From the NCBI GenBank assembly GCA_013002925.1, contig JABDLQ010000435.1, positions 1-17,629 of the forward strand: DNA of 17,629 bases, written 5' to 3'. Position 1 is the stretch's first letter. Every line of letters starts with the position of its first letter. This DNA comes from Gammaproteobacteria bacterium. Lineage in GTDB: Bacteria > Pseudomonadota > Gammaproteobacteria > Steroidobacterales > SZUA-146. Positions 1-7,938 of the stretch are shown here, piece by piece. The position numbers and the translations under genes were made by a program. The notes beneath the pieces were generated by a model, which did no database searches, was not told the origin of the DNA, and saw only the letters and a program-made list of their open reading frames with translations.

Positions 1-1
1 G

Positions 2-67
2 GCGTATACACCCGATAAAATGGTGGAGCAATACCTGAATATTTACCAGGCGGAAATGAACGACTAG
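2..67 (+). CDS. C-terminal end of an upstream gene, possibly a glycosyltransferase (partial)
   Basis: An open frame enters from the left edge and ends at TAG 65-67, giving 21 residues that end in QAEMND. The spacing of Met-Val-x-Gln-Tyr and Ile-Tyr resembles the last helix of GT-B (family 4) glycosyltransferases, and the following genes make LPS core, which fits. That is the only support: too little is present for a firm call. It lies on the same strand as hldD, 232 nt upstream of it. Confidence 0.4.
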   Translation, partial: AYTPDKMVEQYLNIYQAEMND

Positions 68-76
68 CGGGGTAGA

Positions 77-106
77 CCTGATTTCGCGGTTTCATTAAAA
101 ATCAGG
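77..106 (+). terminator. Hairpin after the upstream gene, possible weak terminator
   Basis: CCTGATTT (77-84) pairs perfectly with AAATCAGG (99-106) around a 14-nt loop. It sits 10 nt after the upstream stop codon. The stem is AT-rich and is followed only by ATTTG, not a real T-run, so termination is uncertain. The rest of the 68-299 gap shows no clear promoter or other gene. Confidence 0.3.
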
Positions 107-288
107 ATTTGCAGGCTGGCGGACTGGGCGGCGGTAAGCGTGATATCACAGTACAGCTGTATGCTTGCTGCCTGGCTGTTATTCGAGTAGAAACCGCAAG
201 ACGTATTGAACCAGCGGGCAGGCGGGTATCAAAGACAGGCTGGCGACGCTCCAGGGACGGCAGCGACGGCCGTATAGCAAATGTAAAC

Positions 289-293
289 AGGAG
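289..293 (+). promoter_or_regulatory. Shine-Dalgarno site that fixes the TTG start of hldD
   Basis: AGGAG lies 6 nt before TTG 300-302. The TTG opens the conserved HldD N terminus (Met-Ile-Ile-Val-Thr-Gly-Gly), so this non-ATG start is well supported. Confidence 0.75.
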
Positions 294-299
294 ATCAGA

Positions 300-1241
300 T
301 TGATTATTGTGACTGGTGGCGCCGGATTTATTGGCAGTAACTTGCTGCGTTATTTGAATAGCGTGTCGCAGGAACCGATTCTGGTGGTGGATGACCTCAC
401 CGACGGCAGCAAGTTTCGCAACCTGGTGGGCGTACAAATCGCTGACTACATGGACAAGGATGAATTTCTTGGTCGTGTTCAGACCGGGCAGGATTTTGGC
501 TCGGTCAGTTATGTGCTTCATCAGGGTGCCTGTTCGGATACGACCGAGTGGAACGGTCGCTTGATGATGGCGGATAATTATCACTATTCGCGGGCAGTGC
601 TGGATTTCTGTCAGGCGCACGAAGTGCCATTAATTTACGCTTCTTCAGCGGCCGTGTACGGTGCGAGTGAGCAGTTCAGCGAACACCCGCGCAATGAACA
701 ACCGCTAAACGTGTACGGATACTCCAAACTGCTTTTCGATCAGTATGTTCGTCGCATGCAGGCGACAGCACGCGCGCAGATAGTCGGGCTGCGATACTTC
801 AATGTGTACGGGCCGAATGAGAAGCATAAAAAAAGCATGGCCAGTGTGGCGTTTCATTTTGATCAACAAATCCGGCAATCAGGAGTGTGCCGCCTGTTTG
901 CCGGCCATGACGGTTATGCCGCCGGTGAACAGCAGCGTGATTTCGTCTATGTCGGTGATGTCTGCAAAGTGGTCAGTTGGTTTATGGAGCATGCCGACAA
1001 ATCCGGCATATTCAATGTGGGTACCGGACGCAGCCAGTCGTTCAATGACGTGGCCAACGCGGTCATCCGCTGGCACGGCGCAGGCGACATTGAGTACATC
1101 CCGTTTCCGGAACATCTCGAGGGCCGGTATCAAAGTTTTACGCAGGCAGACCTTACGGATCTGCGGCACGCCGGATATCGTGATGAGTTTGCGGATGTCG
1201 CCACAGGTGTCACTGCGTATCTCGATGCCGAAAATCCGTAG
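300..1241 (+). CDS. hldD: ADP-L-glycero-D-manno-heptose 6-epimerase
   Basis: This cytosolic enzyme converts ADP-D-glycero-D-manno-heptose to the L-glycero form, the last step of ADP-heptose supply for the LPS inner core. The 313-residue product matches the family length. It is an extended short-chain dehydrogenase with the NAD(P)-binding motif GGAGFIG at residues 6-12 and the Tyr139-x3-Lys143 catalytic pair in NVYGYSK. The family signatures GACSDTTEW (residues 77-85) and, near the end, GRYQSFTQADL are also present. Translation starts at TTG, preceded by AGGAG. waaF follows 22 nt downstream on the same strand, so the two are probably co-transcribed. The other ADP-heptose genes gmhA and gmhB are not in the window; hldE is 4 kb downstream. 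Confidence 0.97.
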   Translation: MIIVTGGAGFIGSNLLRYLNSVSQEPILVVDDLTDGSKFRNLVGVQIADYMDKDEFLGRVQTGQDFGSVSYVLHQGACSDTTEWNGRLMMADNYHYSRAVLDFCQAHEVPLIYASSAAVYGASEQFSEHPRNEQPLNVYGYSKLLFDQYVRRMQATARAQIVGLRYFNVYGPNEKHKKSMASVAFHFDQQIRQSGVCRLFAGHDGYAAGEQQRDFVYVGDVCKVVSWFMEHADKSGIFNVGTGRSQSFNDVANAVIRWHGAGDIEYIPFPEHLEGRYQSFTQADLTDLRHAGYRDEFADVATGVTAYLDAENP

Positions 1242-1263
1242 CGTATCTGATGACGCGGCCTGA

Positions 1264-2316
1264 ATGAGCGTGAACACTCGCCGGATACTGGTCGTGGGGC
1301 CGGCATGGGTTGGCGATATGGTCATGTCTCAGTCGCTGATCGGGGTGCTGCAGCAACAGTTTCAGGATGCTCAGATCGATATGCTGGCACCAGGGTGGTC
1401 ATTACCACTGGTAGCACGCATGCCGGGCGTGCATAAAGGTATTGCGATGCCTTTAGGGCATGGAGAGTTTGGCTGGTCGGTGCGCAAAAAGCTGGGTGTG
1501 GAGCTACGAGAGTCACACTATCATCAGGCGATTGTTCTGCCGCGTTCGCTAAAGGCTGCGCTGGTGCCGTTTCATGCACGCATTCCACTTCGCACCGGCT
1601 ATTTGGGAGAACACCGGTTTCTGTTGCTAAATGACATACGCCGGATGGATAAACAGCGCTTGAATACCACCCAAAAGCGGTATTCCGCTCTTGGCCTGCC
1701 AAAGAATGCTGCGTTACCTGCGGAACTCCCGGCGCCCCGACTATCCATTGACGCGGATAAGGCTCGGCAATTGAGAACAAAATGGCTACCTGGTGCGAAT
1801 ACTATCGCGGCCATTGTGGCATTAATGCCGGGAGCGGAGTTCGGGCCTGCCAAGCAATGGCCGCTGGCGCATTTTCGTGAACTGGCCAAATCATTGTGCG
1901 AGGCAGGTCACCAGATCGTGATCCTGGGGTCGGAAAAAGAGCGGCTGCTCGGTGACACCATCGCAGTGGGCCTCGGCCAAAGAGCCCGAAATCTGTGTGG
2001 TAAAACCAAACTGGTCGATGCAGTTGATTTGCTCTCGCTGGCAGCAGCAGCAGTGAGCAATGATTCCGGGCTTATGCATGTTGCCGCGGCGGTCAATACG
2101 CCGGTCGTTGCTATTTATGGCAGTTCCTCACCGTACTTCACTCCGCCACTGGCGGCCAATGCCCGGGTAATCTACAAGGGACTTGGCTGCAGCCCGTGTT
2201 TCAAACGGACCTGTCCGCTTGGCCACACTCGCTGCCTGTATGAAATCTTGCCTGTGGAAGTCGATGAGGCAGTCAATAGTCTTCTGGCGGAGTCAGCGAA
2301 GCCCGGTAGCGCATAA
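1264..2316 (+). CDS. waaF: ADP-heptose:LPS heptosyltransferase II
   Basis: This GT9 glycosyltransferase transfers the second L,D-heptose onto heptose I of the LPS inner core at the cytoplasmic face of the inner membrane. The 350-residue product has the usual length. It opens with the WaaF signature VVGPAWVGDMVMSQSL, has PGAEFGPAKQWP in the middle, and carries NDSGLMHVAAA with YGSSSPYFTPPL in the nucleotide-sugar-binding C-terminal half. Near the C terminus there is a CX2C...C...C cluster (CSPCFKRTCPLGHTRC). The ATG is 22 nt after hldD. Its last 44 nt overlap the 3' end of the convergent heptosyltransferase gene on the minus strand. Confidence 0.95.
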   Translation: MSVNTRRILVVGPAWVGDMVMSQSLIGVLQQQFQDAQIDMLAPGWSLPLVARMPGVHKGIAMPLGHGEFGWSVRKKLGVELRESHYHQAIVLPRSLKAALVPFHARIPLRTGYLGEHRFLLLNDIRRMDKQRLNTTQKRYSALGLPKNAALPAELPAPRLSIDADKARQLRTKWLPGANTIAAIVALMPGAEFGPAKQWPLAHFRELAKSLCEAGHQIVILGSEKERLLGDTIAVGLGQRARNLCGKTKLVDAVDLLSLAAAAVSNDSGLMHVAAAVNTPVVAIYGSSSPYFTPPLAANARVIYKGLGCSPCFKRTCPLGHTRCLYEILPVEVDEAVNSLLAESAKPGSA

Positions 2317-3346
2317 ATTCCTGCAATCGCGCACTCACATCTTCCGGCCGGATCAGTTCCATGGCGCGTGGGTCACGAACACGCTGACCCCAACGCACCT
2401 GTGCAACACTTTTTCCATTGTAGATCGCCAGCGCGTCTGGATAGCGATCGACCGCCCAGCGTTGACTGTTGTACGCCCCCGTGCGCCAGCGATTGGAGGT
2501 TGCAAAAAGCCCGATGACCGGAGTGCCAACGGCATTCGCCATGTGCGCGGGGCCGGAATCCGGGCATAGCAGCACATCCGCTTTTGTCAAAAGGGCGAGC
2601 AACTGCGGCAAGCTGGTTTTACCAATCAGGTTGATTACGGGTTCCGTGGCCAGCGCGCTGATGTTTTTACCATAGTCGCGTTCCACGGGTGTCTGCCCTC
2701 CCGTGAGTACAACCTCGAGGCCATGCTTGCGCACGGCATCATCCACAATCCGGGAGTAATGCTCCGCCGCCCAGTTCCTGAAATTCTGGCGCCGATCGCT
2801 GCTGCATGGGCTAATGATCAGGGTCGGCTGTTCGCAATATCGGGAGGCAAATTCGACCGCATCATCGGCCAGGGGAATGCACCACTGTGGTGGTTCGGGC
2901 GTGATTCCAAGAGACCCGAGAAAACCCAGAAAGCCATCGACCACGTGAGCACGCTCTGCCGGGGCGGTGGTTTCGCTGCTGAACAGCCATTGGAAATCGC
3001 GTGCCCTTGAACGATCGAATCCGATCTTGCGTGTGGCGCGCACGTGGCGGCTGATCAGGTTTGCACGCATGGATGCATGCATATGCAAAAATACATCAAA
3101 CGTGCGGCTCTGCAATTGACGGACCAGTTGCCGGCGCTCACGGCGGCCCGCCTGTTTGTCGACAGTGATAAACTCGACATCGGGAAGAGTCTGCAGCAAT
3201 GACCATTCGGTCTTGCCGATGATCCAGGTGATTCTGGCTTCGGGAAACGCGTTACGCAACTGGTGTATAACAGGAACTATGTTACAGGTGTCACCAATTG
3301 CCGATAACCGGAGCACGCAAATATCAAGTGGCTTTCGGGTGGTCAT
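2273..3346 (-). CDS. opsX: LPS heptosyltransferase I, OpsX/WaaC type (glycosyltransferase family 9)
   Basis: Likely adds the first heptose to Kdo in the LPS core. The 357-residue product has the GT9 N terminus CVLRLSAIGDTCN followed by WIIGKTEWSLL, and the C-terminal donor-binding motif CPDSGPAHMANAVGTPVIGLF. From memory this resembles Haemophilus influenzae OpsX more than E. coli WaaC (RLSA-GD, WI-GKTE, LISPCSS all shared). OpsX acts on phosphorylated Kdo and its gene lies beside kdkA in Haemophilus, as here. The start chosen is ATG at 3346-3344; the frame is open to 3481, but those codons would lie inside divergent kdkA and do not look like GT9. No strong Shine-Dalgarno site is visible, so the start is uncertain by a few codons. 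The stop overlaps waaF. Confidence 0.88.
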   Translation of the reverse strand: MTTRKPLDICVLRLSAIGDTCNIVPVIHQLRNAFPEARITWIIGKTEWSLLQTLPDVEFITVDKQAGRRERRQLVRQLQSRTFDVFLHMHASMRANLISRHVRATRKIGFDRSRARDFQWLFSSETTAPAERAHVVDGFLGFLGSLGITPEPPQWCIPLADDAVEFASRYCEQPTLIISPCSSDRRQNFRNWAAEHYSRIVDDAVRKHGLEVVLTGGQTPVERDYGKNISALATEPVINLIGKTSLPQLLALLTKADVLLCPDSGPAHMANAVGTPVIGLFATSNRWRTGAYNSQRWAVDRYPDALAIYNGKSVAQVRWGQRVRDPRAMELIRPEDVSARLQEFMRYRASLTPPEDY

Positions 3347-3389
3347 GGCAACACGCACCGTACAGATGAGGCATGGGAGAGCGTAACGG

Positions 3390-4181
3390 ATGGAGAACGT
3401 CAGCGCAAAACCCTTCGTCCCGCGAACGGCCATACCGGTACAGACTGTGAAAACCCCGACGTCCGCCATGTTGTTCAACACGGATGCCGGACTGTCATGT
3501 AGTGAAGAACTGTTTGGAATAGAGTATTGGCAGAAACGCCATACCGCCCGTGCAACGGACAGCGGACGAGGTGCTGCCTGGTTTGTCCGGCATGAGGATG
3601 ATCATCTGGTGTTACGACATTTTCGGCGGGGTGGTATGTTGCAGCGGCTGTCAGGCGACAGATATCTGTTCACAGGGTTGTCACGCACGCGCAGCTTTGC
3701 GGAATTCAGATTGCTCTGCGAAATGTGGCGCCGTGGGTTGCCGGTACCTGAACCTGTCGGTGCCCGAATACATCGTCATGGAGTCATGTATACGGCAGAT
3801 TTGCTGATGGGGAGAATAACGCCCGCGGAAAGTTGGTCCGGGCAACTGGCAGACACGCTGGATCAACCCCGGTTATGGGCAGCGATTGGTAGAATGATTG
3901 CGGATTTTCATGCGCATGGTGTATGTCACGCGGACCTCAATGCACATAACATTCTGATCAACCCCGATGAGCGTACCTGGTTGATTGATTTTGATAAAGG
4001 TTCGCTGCAAAAGGCGACCGCCTACAGATGGCGCCAGCGCAATCTGGCGCGGTTGCAGCGCTCCGTTGAAAAACTTCTGCGAAATGCTTACAGCCGGGCT
4101 GACTGGCGCGACAACTGGTCAATTTTGCAGGACGCCTACAGCCGCCGGTTCATGGAGTGGCGTCATTCCTCGTCCGTATAG
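3390..4181 (+). CDS. kdkA: 3-deoxy-D-manno-octulosonic acid (Kdo) kinase
   Basis: Phosphorylates Kdo of the lipid A precursor with ATP. The 263-residue product is a small kinase-fold protein: the catalytic-loop motif HADLNAHN lies at residues 180-187 (Asp182 the presumed base, Asn187) and the metal-binding IDFDKG at 199-204. The upstream region AAWFV...LVLRHFRRGG...DRYLFTG matches KdkA rather than aminoglycoside or homoserine kinases. GGGAGA lies 9 nt before ATG 3390. The gene is divergent from opsX (43 nt between starts) and convergent with lpxL, with a 19-nt 3' overlap. Kdo kinases usually go with WaaA enzymes that add a single Kdo; that is inference for this organism. Confidence 0.92.
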   Translation: MENVSAKPFVPRTAIPVQTVKTPTSAMLFNTDAGLSCSEELFGIEYWQKRHTARATDSGRGAAWFVRHEDDHLVLRHFRRGGMLQRLSGDRYLFTGLSRTRSFAEFRLLCEMWRRGLPVPEPVGARIHRHGVMYTADLLMGRITPAESWSGQLADTLDQPRLWAAIGRMIADFHAHGVCHADLNAHNILINPDERTWLIDFDKGSLQKATAYRWRQRNLARLQRSVEKLLRNAYSRADWRDNWSILQDAYSRRFMEWRHSSSV

Positions 4182-5098
4182 ACACCGGCGGCGCCTTTAA
4201 AACGCCGGTGAATCCACAGATACTGTTCCGGCGCGGCTTTGATGTGTTCTTCAAACACCTGATTAACTCGCGTGGCGTTTGCTTCTTTATCGGGACCCGG
4301 GAAGTCTTCCAGCGGCGGAAAAATTTTCAGTTGATAGCCGCTACCATCGTATTTGCGCATCGGCAGAAACGGTACTACCCGGGCGCCTGTCGCCCTGGTT
4401 AGGCGCTCTGTGCCGGTATTGGTCGGTGCCGGATGACCAAAAAACGGGACGGACACAGCATTTTGACGTACGTAAGCCTGGTCGGGCATATAGAGCACAA
4501 TATGCCCTTTGCGCAAACTTCGGAGCATCTGACGAAAATCGCCCCGTTTTATGACGGTGCGCGCCCATCGTGAACGCTGGCGTCGCATGATTTCTTCAAA
4601 AAGCGGGTTTTCAAATTTGCGATACATTGCGTCAATGTCTATTTGCCGGGTAAGCAAAATGCCGCCAATTTCAATAGTTGTGAAATGACCGGCAAGCAAA
4701 ACCACACCGTGGCCATCACGCTGCGCCCGTTGCAGATGTTCCAATCCCTCGATAGCGGTAAGTTTTGCAATTCGTGCCGGCGATGCCCACCACCCCAGTG
4801 ACATTTCCATGAGGCCGATACCGATGGATTCAAAATGCCGCTTAAGCAGTGTTTGTTTTTGTGCGGCGCTATAATCCGGAAAACACAGGTCGATATTGCG
4901 TGCTGCAATCCGGCGCCGCTTTTTGATCACACGTTGTGCCACGCGACCGATGACACGACCCACCGCCAGTTGCAGCCGATACGGCAGCTGGCCTGCCAGC
5001 CACATACATCCCACACCAAGCCATACCGGCCAGTAACGTGGCCCCAGAAAACGGGTCAGCGGAGTATTGGTGGATTCATTGTCAGCGCTGTTTGGCAC
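4163..5098 (-). CDS. lpxL: Lipid A late acyltransferase, LpxL/HtrB family
   Basis: Transfers an acyl chain from acyl-ACP onto the Kdo-lipid A precursor at the inner membrane. The 311-residue product has the usual length. An N-terminal hydrophobic segment (around residues 22-38) would anchor it, and the catalytic HX4E motif is His138 to Glu143 in AGHFTTIEIG. Further family marks are YMPDQAYV, VPFFGHPAPT and the C-terminal WIHRRFK. The start is GTG 5098-5096 with only a weak upstream AGG, so the exact start is less sure. The gene is divergent from hldE across 120 nt. Which acyl chain and position it serves cannot be read from sequence; LpxL, LpxM and LpxP share these motifs. Confidence 0.9.
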   Translation of the reverse strand: MPNSADNESTNTPLTRFLGPRYWPVWLGVGCMWLAGQLPYRLQLAVGRVIGRVAQRVIKKRRRIAARNIDLCFPDYSAAQKQTLLKRHFESIGIGLMEMSLGWWASPARIAKLTAIEGLEHLQRAQRDGHGVVLLAGHFTTIEIGGILLTRQIDIDAMYRKFENPLFEEIMRRQRSRWARTVIKRGDFRQMLRSLRKGHIVLYMPDQAYVRQNAVSVPFFGHPAPTNTGTERLTRATGARVVPFLPMRKYDGSGYQLKIFPPLEDFPGPDKEANATRVNQVFEEHIKAAPEQYLWIHRRFKGAAGVYTDEE

Positions 5099-5187
5099 AG
5101 CGGGATTCTACCTACAGCGTGCGAAGATGGGTACCTGAAATTGCGATGCAGGTTACACGGTGATCGTAGTGTGCGTCCATTACAGGC

Positions 5188-5210
5188 TATAATCGCGGCT
5201 TTCCCAGGGG
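5188..5210 (+). promoter_or_regulatory. Candidate -10 box and ribosome binding site for hldE
   Basis: TATAAT at 5188-5193 is a perfect -10 hexamer in the 120-nt divergent lpxL/hldE gap. No good -35 hexamer lies 16-18 nt upstream (5165-5170 reads CGTAGT), so an activator or a weak promoter is possible. AGGGG at 5206-5210 is 8 nt before the hldE ATG. The implied leader is about 20 nt. Confidence 0.5.
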
Positions 5211-5218
5211 CACCCTGC

Positions 5219-6640
5219 ATGACTTTATCCGTACCCGATTTCTCCACGAGCCGAGTGCTTGTTGCCGGCGATCTGATGCTGGACCGTTATTGGCTGGGGC
5301 CAACCCATCGGATATCTCCCGAGGCACCGGTGCCGGTCGTCAGCATCAAGGATGTGGAAGATCGCGCAGGTGGTGCAGCAAACGTGGCCGTCAACATCGC
5401 TGCACTGGGCGCAAATTCTGAAATCTGCGGTGTCACGGGCCAGGATCCGGAGGCGGCCGCGCTTGCCAATTTGCTGGGTGAGGCCGGCGTTACTGACTCG
5501 ACCAGTCGCTTTGCGAACGTGAGAACGATCACCAAATTGCGGGTGCTGAGTCGGAATCAACAATTGATACGGCTCGATAGTGAAGACGATATCGGGATTA
5601 TTTCGGGCGTTTCCATACTCGACCGCTTTCAGCATGCGCTGGCGCATAATGATGTCGTCGTGTTCTCCGATTATGCCAAAGGTGCGCTGACTGCGGTATC
5701 GGATCTCATTGCACGCGCAAAAGCCGCGGGCAAACGAGTTTTGGTAGACCCAAAGGGTGACGATTTCGCCAAATATCGGGGTGCTTCCGTACTCACTCCC
5801 AACATGGCCGAATTTGAAGCTGTGGTCGGTACGTGCGAGTCGGAAGAAGAGCTCGCAGAGCGGGGCCATAGGCTGTGTGCCCGGCTGGAACTCGGTGCAC
5901 TGCTGGTGACCCGCTCGTCGCGGGGTATGACTTTGATCACCCCGGATGAGGTCACGCATTTTGACGCCATGGCCCGTGAAGTCTTTGATGTAACGGGTGC
6001 CGGCGATACCGTTATCGCGACATTGGCAACGGCGTTGGCTGCCGGCGCATCGTTGACCGATAGCGCGGCGTTGGCCAACCTGGCAGCGAGCATCGTTGTC
6101 GGGAAACTTGGTGTCGCCACGGTCAGCCGTTCCGAATTGCGGCAGGCGTTGCACCGGCGAGGTATTGGCGGCCGGAGTTTTCTGGACCTGCCACAGCTTT
6201 GTGAGTATGTCAGTGAGGCACAGGGGCGTGACGAACTGGTGGTCTTTACCAATGGCTGCTTCGATATTTTGCATGCCGGGCATGTAGCATACCTGGAGGA
6301 AGCCAAAAATCTGGGAGCCAGGCTCATCGTAGCAGTGAACGACGATGCATCGGTGGCGCGGTTGAAGGGTGAAAACCGGCCGGTCAATCCACTGGAAGAC
6401 CGCATGGCTGTGCTGAGCGGTCTCGCAGCGGTGGACTGGGTTATCCCGTTTTCCGAGGACACACCATTGCAGCTCATTGAAACCATCAAGCCGAATGTGC
6501 TGGTCAAAGGAGGCGACTACCGCGCAGACGATATTGTGGGGGCTACGGCCGTACGAGAAAGTGGCGGTGTGGTCAAGGTCCTCACTTTTAAAGAAGGTCG
6601 CTCAACCACCGATCTGATCGCGGCGATTCGAAAGCTTTAG
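5219..6640 (+). CDS. hldE: Bifunctional heptose-7-phosphate kinase / heptose-1-phosphate adenylyltransferase
   Basis: Makes ADP-D-glycero-D-manno-heptose in two non-consecutive steps: phosphorylation at C1, then adenylylation. The 473-residue product has a PfkB/ribokinase-like domain (about 10-315) with GAANVAVNIAALG and the GAGD signature at 260-263 (Asp263 the catalytic base). A nucleotidyltransferase domain (about 340-473) follows, with FTNGCFDILHAGH containing the HxGH motif at 352-355. The chosen ATG at 5219 has AGGGG 8 nt upstream and gives the usual family start. The frame is open upstream to 4835, but that stretch is antisense to lpxL. waaA follows after 2 nt, so the two are almost certainly one operon. 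Confidence 0.97.
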   Translation: MTLSVPDFSTSRVLVAGDLMLDRYWLGPTHRISPEAPVPVVSIKDVEDRAGGAANVAVNIAALGANSEICGVTGQDPEAAALANLLGEAGVTDSTSRFANVRTITKLRVLSRNQQLIRLDSEDDIGIISGVSILDRFQHALAHNDVVVFSDYAKGALTAVSDLIARAKAAGKRVLVDPKGDDFAKYRGASVLTPNMAEFEAVVGTCESEEELAERGHRLCARLELGALLVTRSSRGMTLITPDEVTHFDAMAREVFDVTGAGDTVIATLATALAAGASLTDSAALANLAASIVVGKLGVATVSRSELRQALHRRGIGGRSFLDLPQLCEYVSEAQGRDELVVFTNGCFDILHAGHVAYLEEAKNLGARLIVAVNDDASVARLKGENRPVNPLEDRMAVLSGLAAVDWVIPFSEDTPLQLIETIKPNVLVKGGDYRADDIVGATAVRESGGVVKVLTFKEGRSTTDLIAAIRKL

Positions 6641-6642
6641 AG

Positions 6643-7938
6643 ATGCGACTTGCCTATGTGTTGTTGTCGTATCTCGTGGCGCCGCTTGTGCTGTTATTTT
6701 TGCTGTGGCGCGGATTGCGCAATCGCGCCTATTGGGAGCGCTTGCCGGAGCGGTTCGGAATCGGCTTGCCTGAATATGAACTGCAGACTATTTGGGTCCA
6801 TGCGGTCTCGGTTGGGGAGGTGCAGGCGGCTGCCGGCCTGATTGAGCGACTGTTGGGGTCGTTTCCCGGCAAACCTCTGATATTAACCACTGTGACACCC
6901 ACAGGGGCCGCACATGCAAAAGCGCTATTCGGTGATCGGGTTCACCATCATTACGCCCCGTATGATTTGCCAGGGTCCGTCAGTCGGTTTTTTACCAATA
7001 TCAACCCATGCATCATGATTGTGATCGAGACCGAGTTATGGCCGACGCTCTATCATACTTGTGGTGTCCACAAAGTGCCGTTGATCCTGGCCAGCGCCCG
7101 CATTTCACCGCGCTCCGTCGGTAAATACCGGCGGTTTGTCAGACTGTTTTCTGAGGCCTTGTCGCACGGAATTGTTATCGCCGCACAAAGCGAGTCTGAC
7201 GCCGAGCGCTTTCGATCACTTGGAGCAAACCCGAGTCGCACGCATACAACCGGAAACATTAAATTTGACTTTGAACTTCCTGCTGAGGTTTACAAAAAAG
7301 GCAGGCTTGCCAGGCAGCAGCATGCAGCAAACAGACCGGTGCTCGTTGCAGCCAGCACGCACGATAATGAAGAGGCGCTGGTTCTGGATGCCATGCGGAA
7401 AGTCTGGACTGTTCATCCAACGTGTCTGTTGATTATCGCGCCGCGTCACCCGGAACGTTTTGAGCTTGTTGCCCGCATTCTTGACGACCGGGGGCTGAGC
7501 TACGTGACGCGCACCAGCCGCAAGTTATGCTCGGAAAACACGCAGGTTCTGTTGCTGGATACACTTGGAGAACTGCGTAACTATTATGCGGCGTGCGATG
7601 TGGCGTTTGTTGGTGGTAGCCTGGTACCGGTCGGTGGCCATAATTTGCTCGAACCGGCGGCACTGGCGAAACCGATTATATCCGGCACCCATCTGTTTAA
7701 TACCGAAGATGTTGCAAACAAAATGGTCACGAGCGGCGCCGCTTTGCTGGTTGATTCTACCGGCGAACTGGCAGATCGTGTTATCGGGTTGCTGAGTGAC
7801 GAATCGACACGACGCATTGCCGGTGCAGCCGGCAAAAAGGTCGTCGATGACAACCGGGGTGCATTGGACAAATTAATTGAGCTGATCGAACCACTGCTGG
7901 TCGATGACCGTCAGGCAATTAATTCCCGCTATTATTGA
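6643..7938 (+). CDS. waaA: 3-deoxy-D-manno-octulosonic acid transferase
   Basis: This GT30 enzyme transfers Kdo from CMP-Kdo to the lipid A precursor at the cytoplasmic side of the inner membrane. The 431-residue product begins with a hydrophobic anchor (residues 4-23). It has the HAVSVGEVQAA motif with the presumed catalytic Glu59, then ETELWP, STHDNEE, APRHPERF and GGSLVPVGGHNLLEPA, all in family order. Its ATG is 2 nt past the hldE stop. The last 20 nt overlap the convergent tolC 3' end. With kdkA nearby a monofunctional (one Kdo) enzyme is likely, but this cannot be read from the sequence. Confidence 0.96.
   Translation: MRLAYVLLSYLVAPLVLLFLLWRGLRNRAYWERLPERFGIGLPEYELQTIWVHAVSVGEVQAAAGLIERLLGSFPGKPLILTTVTPTGAAHAKALFGDRVHHHYAPYDLPGSVSRFFTNINPCIMIVIETELWPTLYHTCGVHKVPLILASARISPRSVGKYRRFVRLFSEALSHGIVIAAQSESDAERFRSLGANPSRTHTTGNIKFDFELPAEVYKKGRLARQQHAANRPVLVAASTHDNEEALVLDAMRKVWTVHPTCLLIIAPRHPERFELVARILDDRGLSYVTRTSRKLCSENTQVLLLDTLGELRNYYAACDVAFVGGSLVPVGGHNLLEPAALAKPIISGTHLFNTEDVANKMVTSGAALLVDSTGELADRVIGLLSDESTRRIAGAAGKKVVDDNRGALDKLIELIEPLLVDDRQAINSRYY

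Noticed and set aside
109..620. Open frames before and opposite hldD
   Set aside because: Low-complexity shadows with no domain; the minus-strand one is antisense to hldD and the plus-strand one ends at the hldD start region without its own good ribosome site.
3347..3481. N-terminal extension of the minus-strand heptosyltransferase
   Set aside because: It would run inside divergent kdkA and adds residues unlike GT9 proteins, which start just before the RLSAIGD motif.
4835..5218. Upstream in-frame extension of hldE
   Set aside because: It lies antisense to lpxL and across the candidate -10 box; the HldE family start and Shine-Dalgarno site fit ATG 5219.
5225..6507. Long minus-strand open frames opposite hldE
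   Set aside because: They are antisense to a confident hldE, have no recognisable domain, and show skewed composition (Ser/Thr/Arg-rich) typical of shadow frames.
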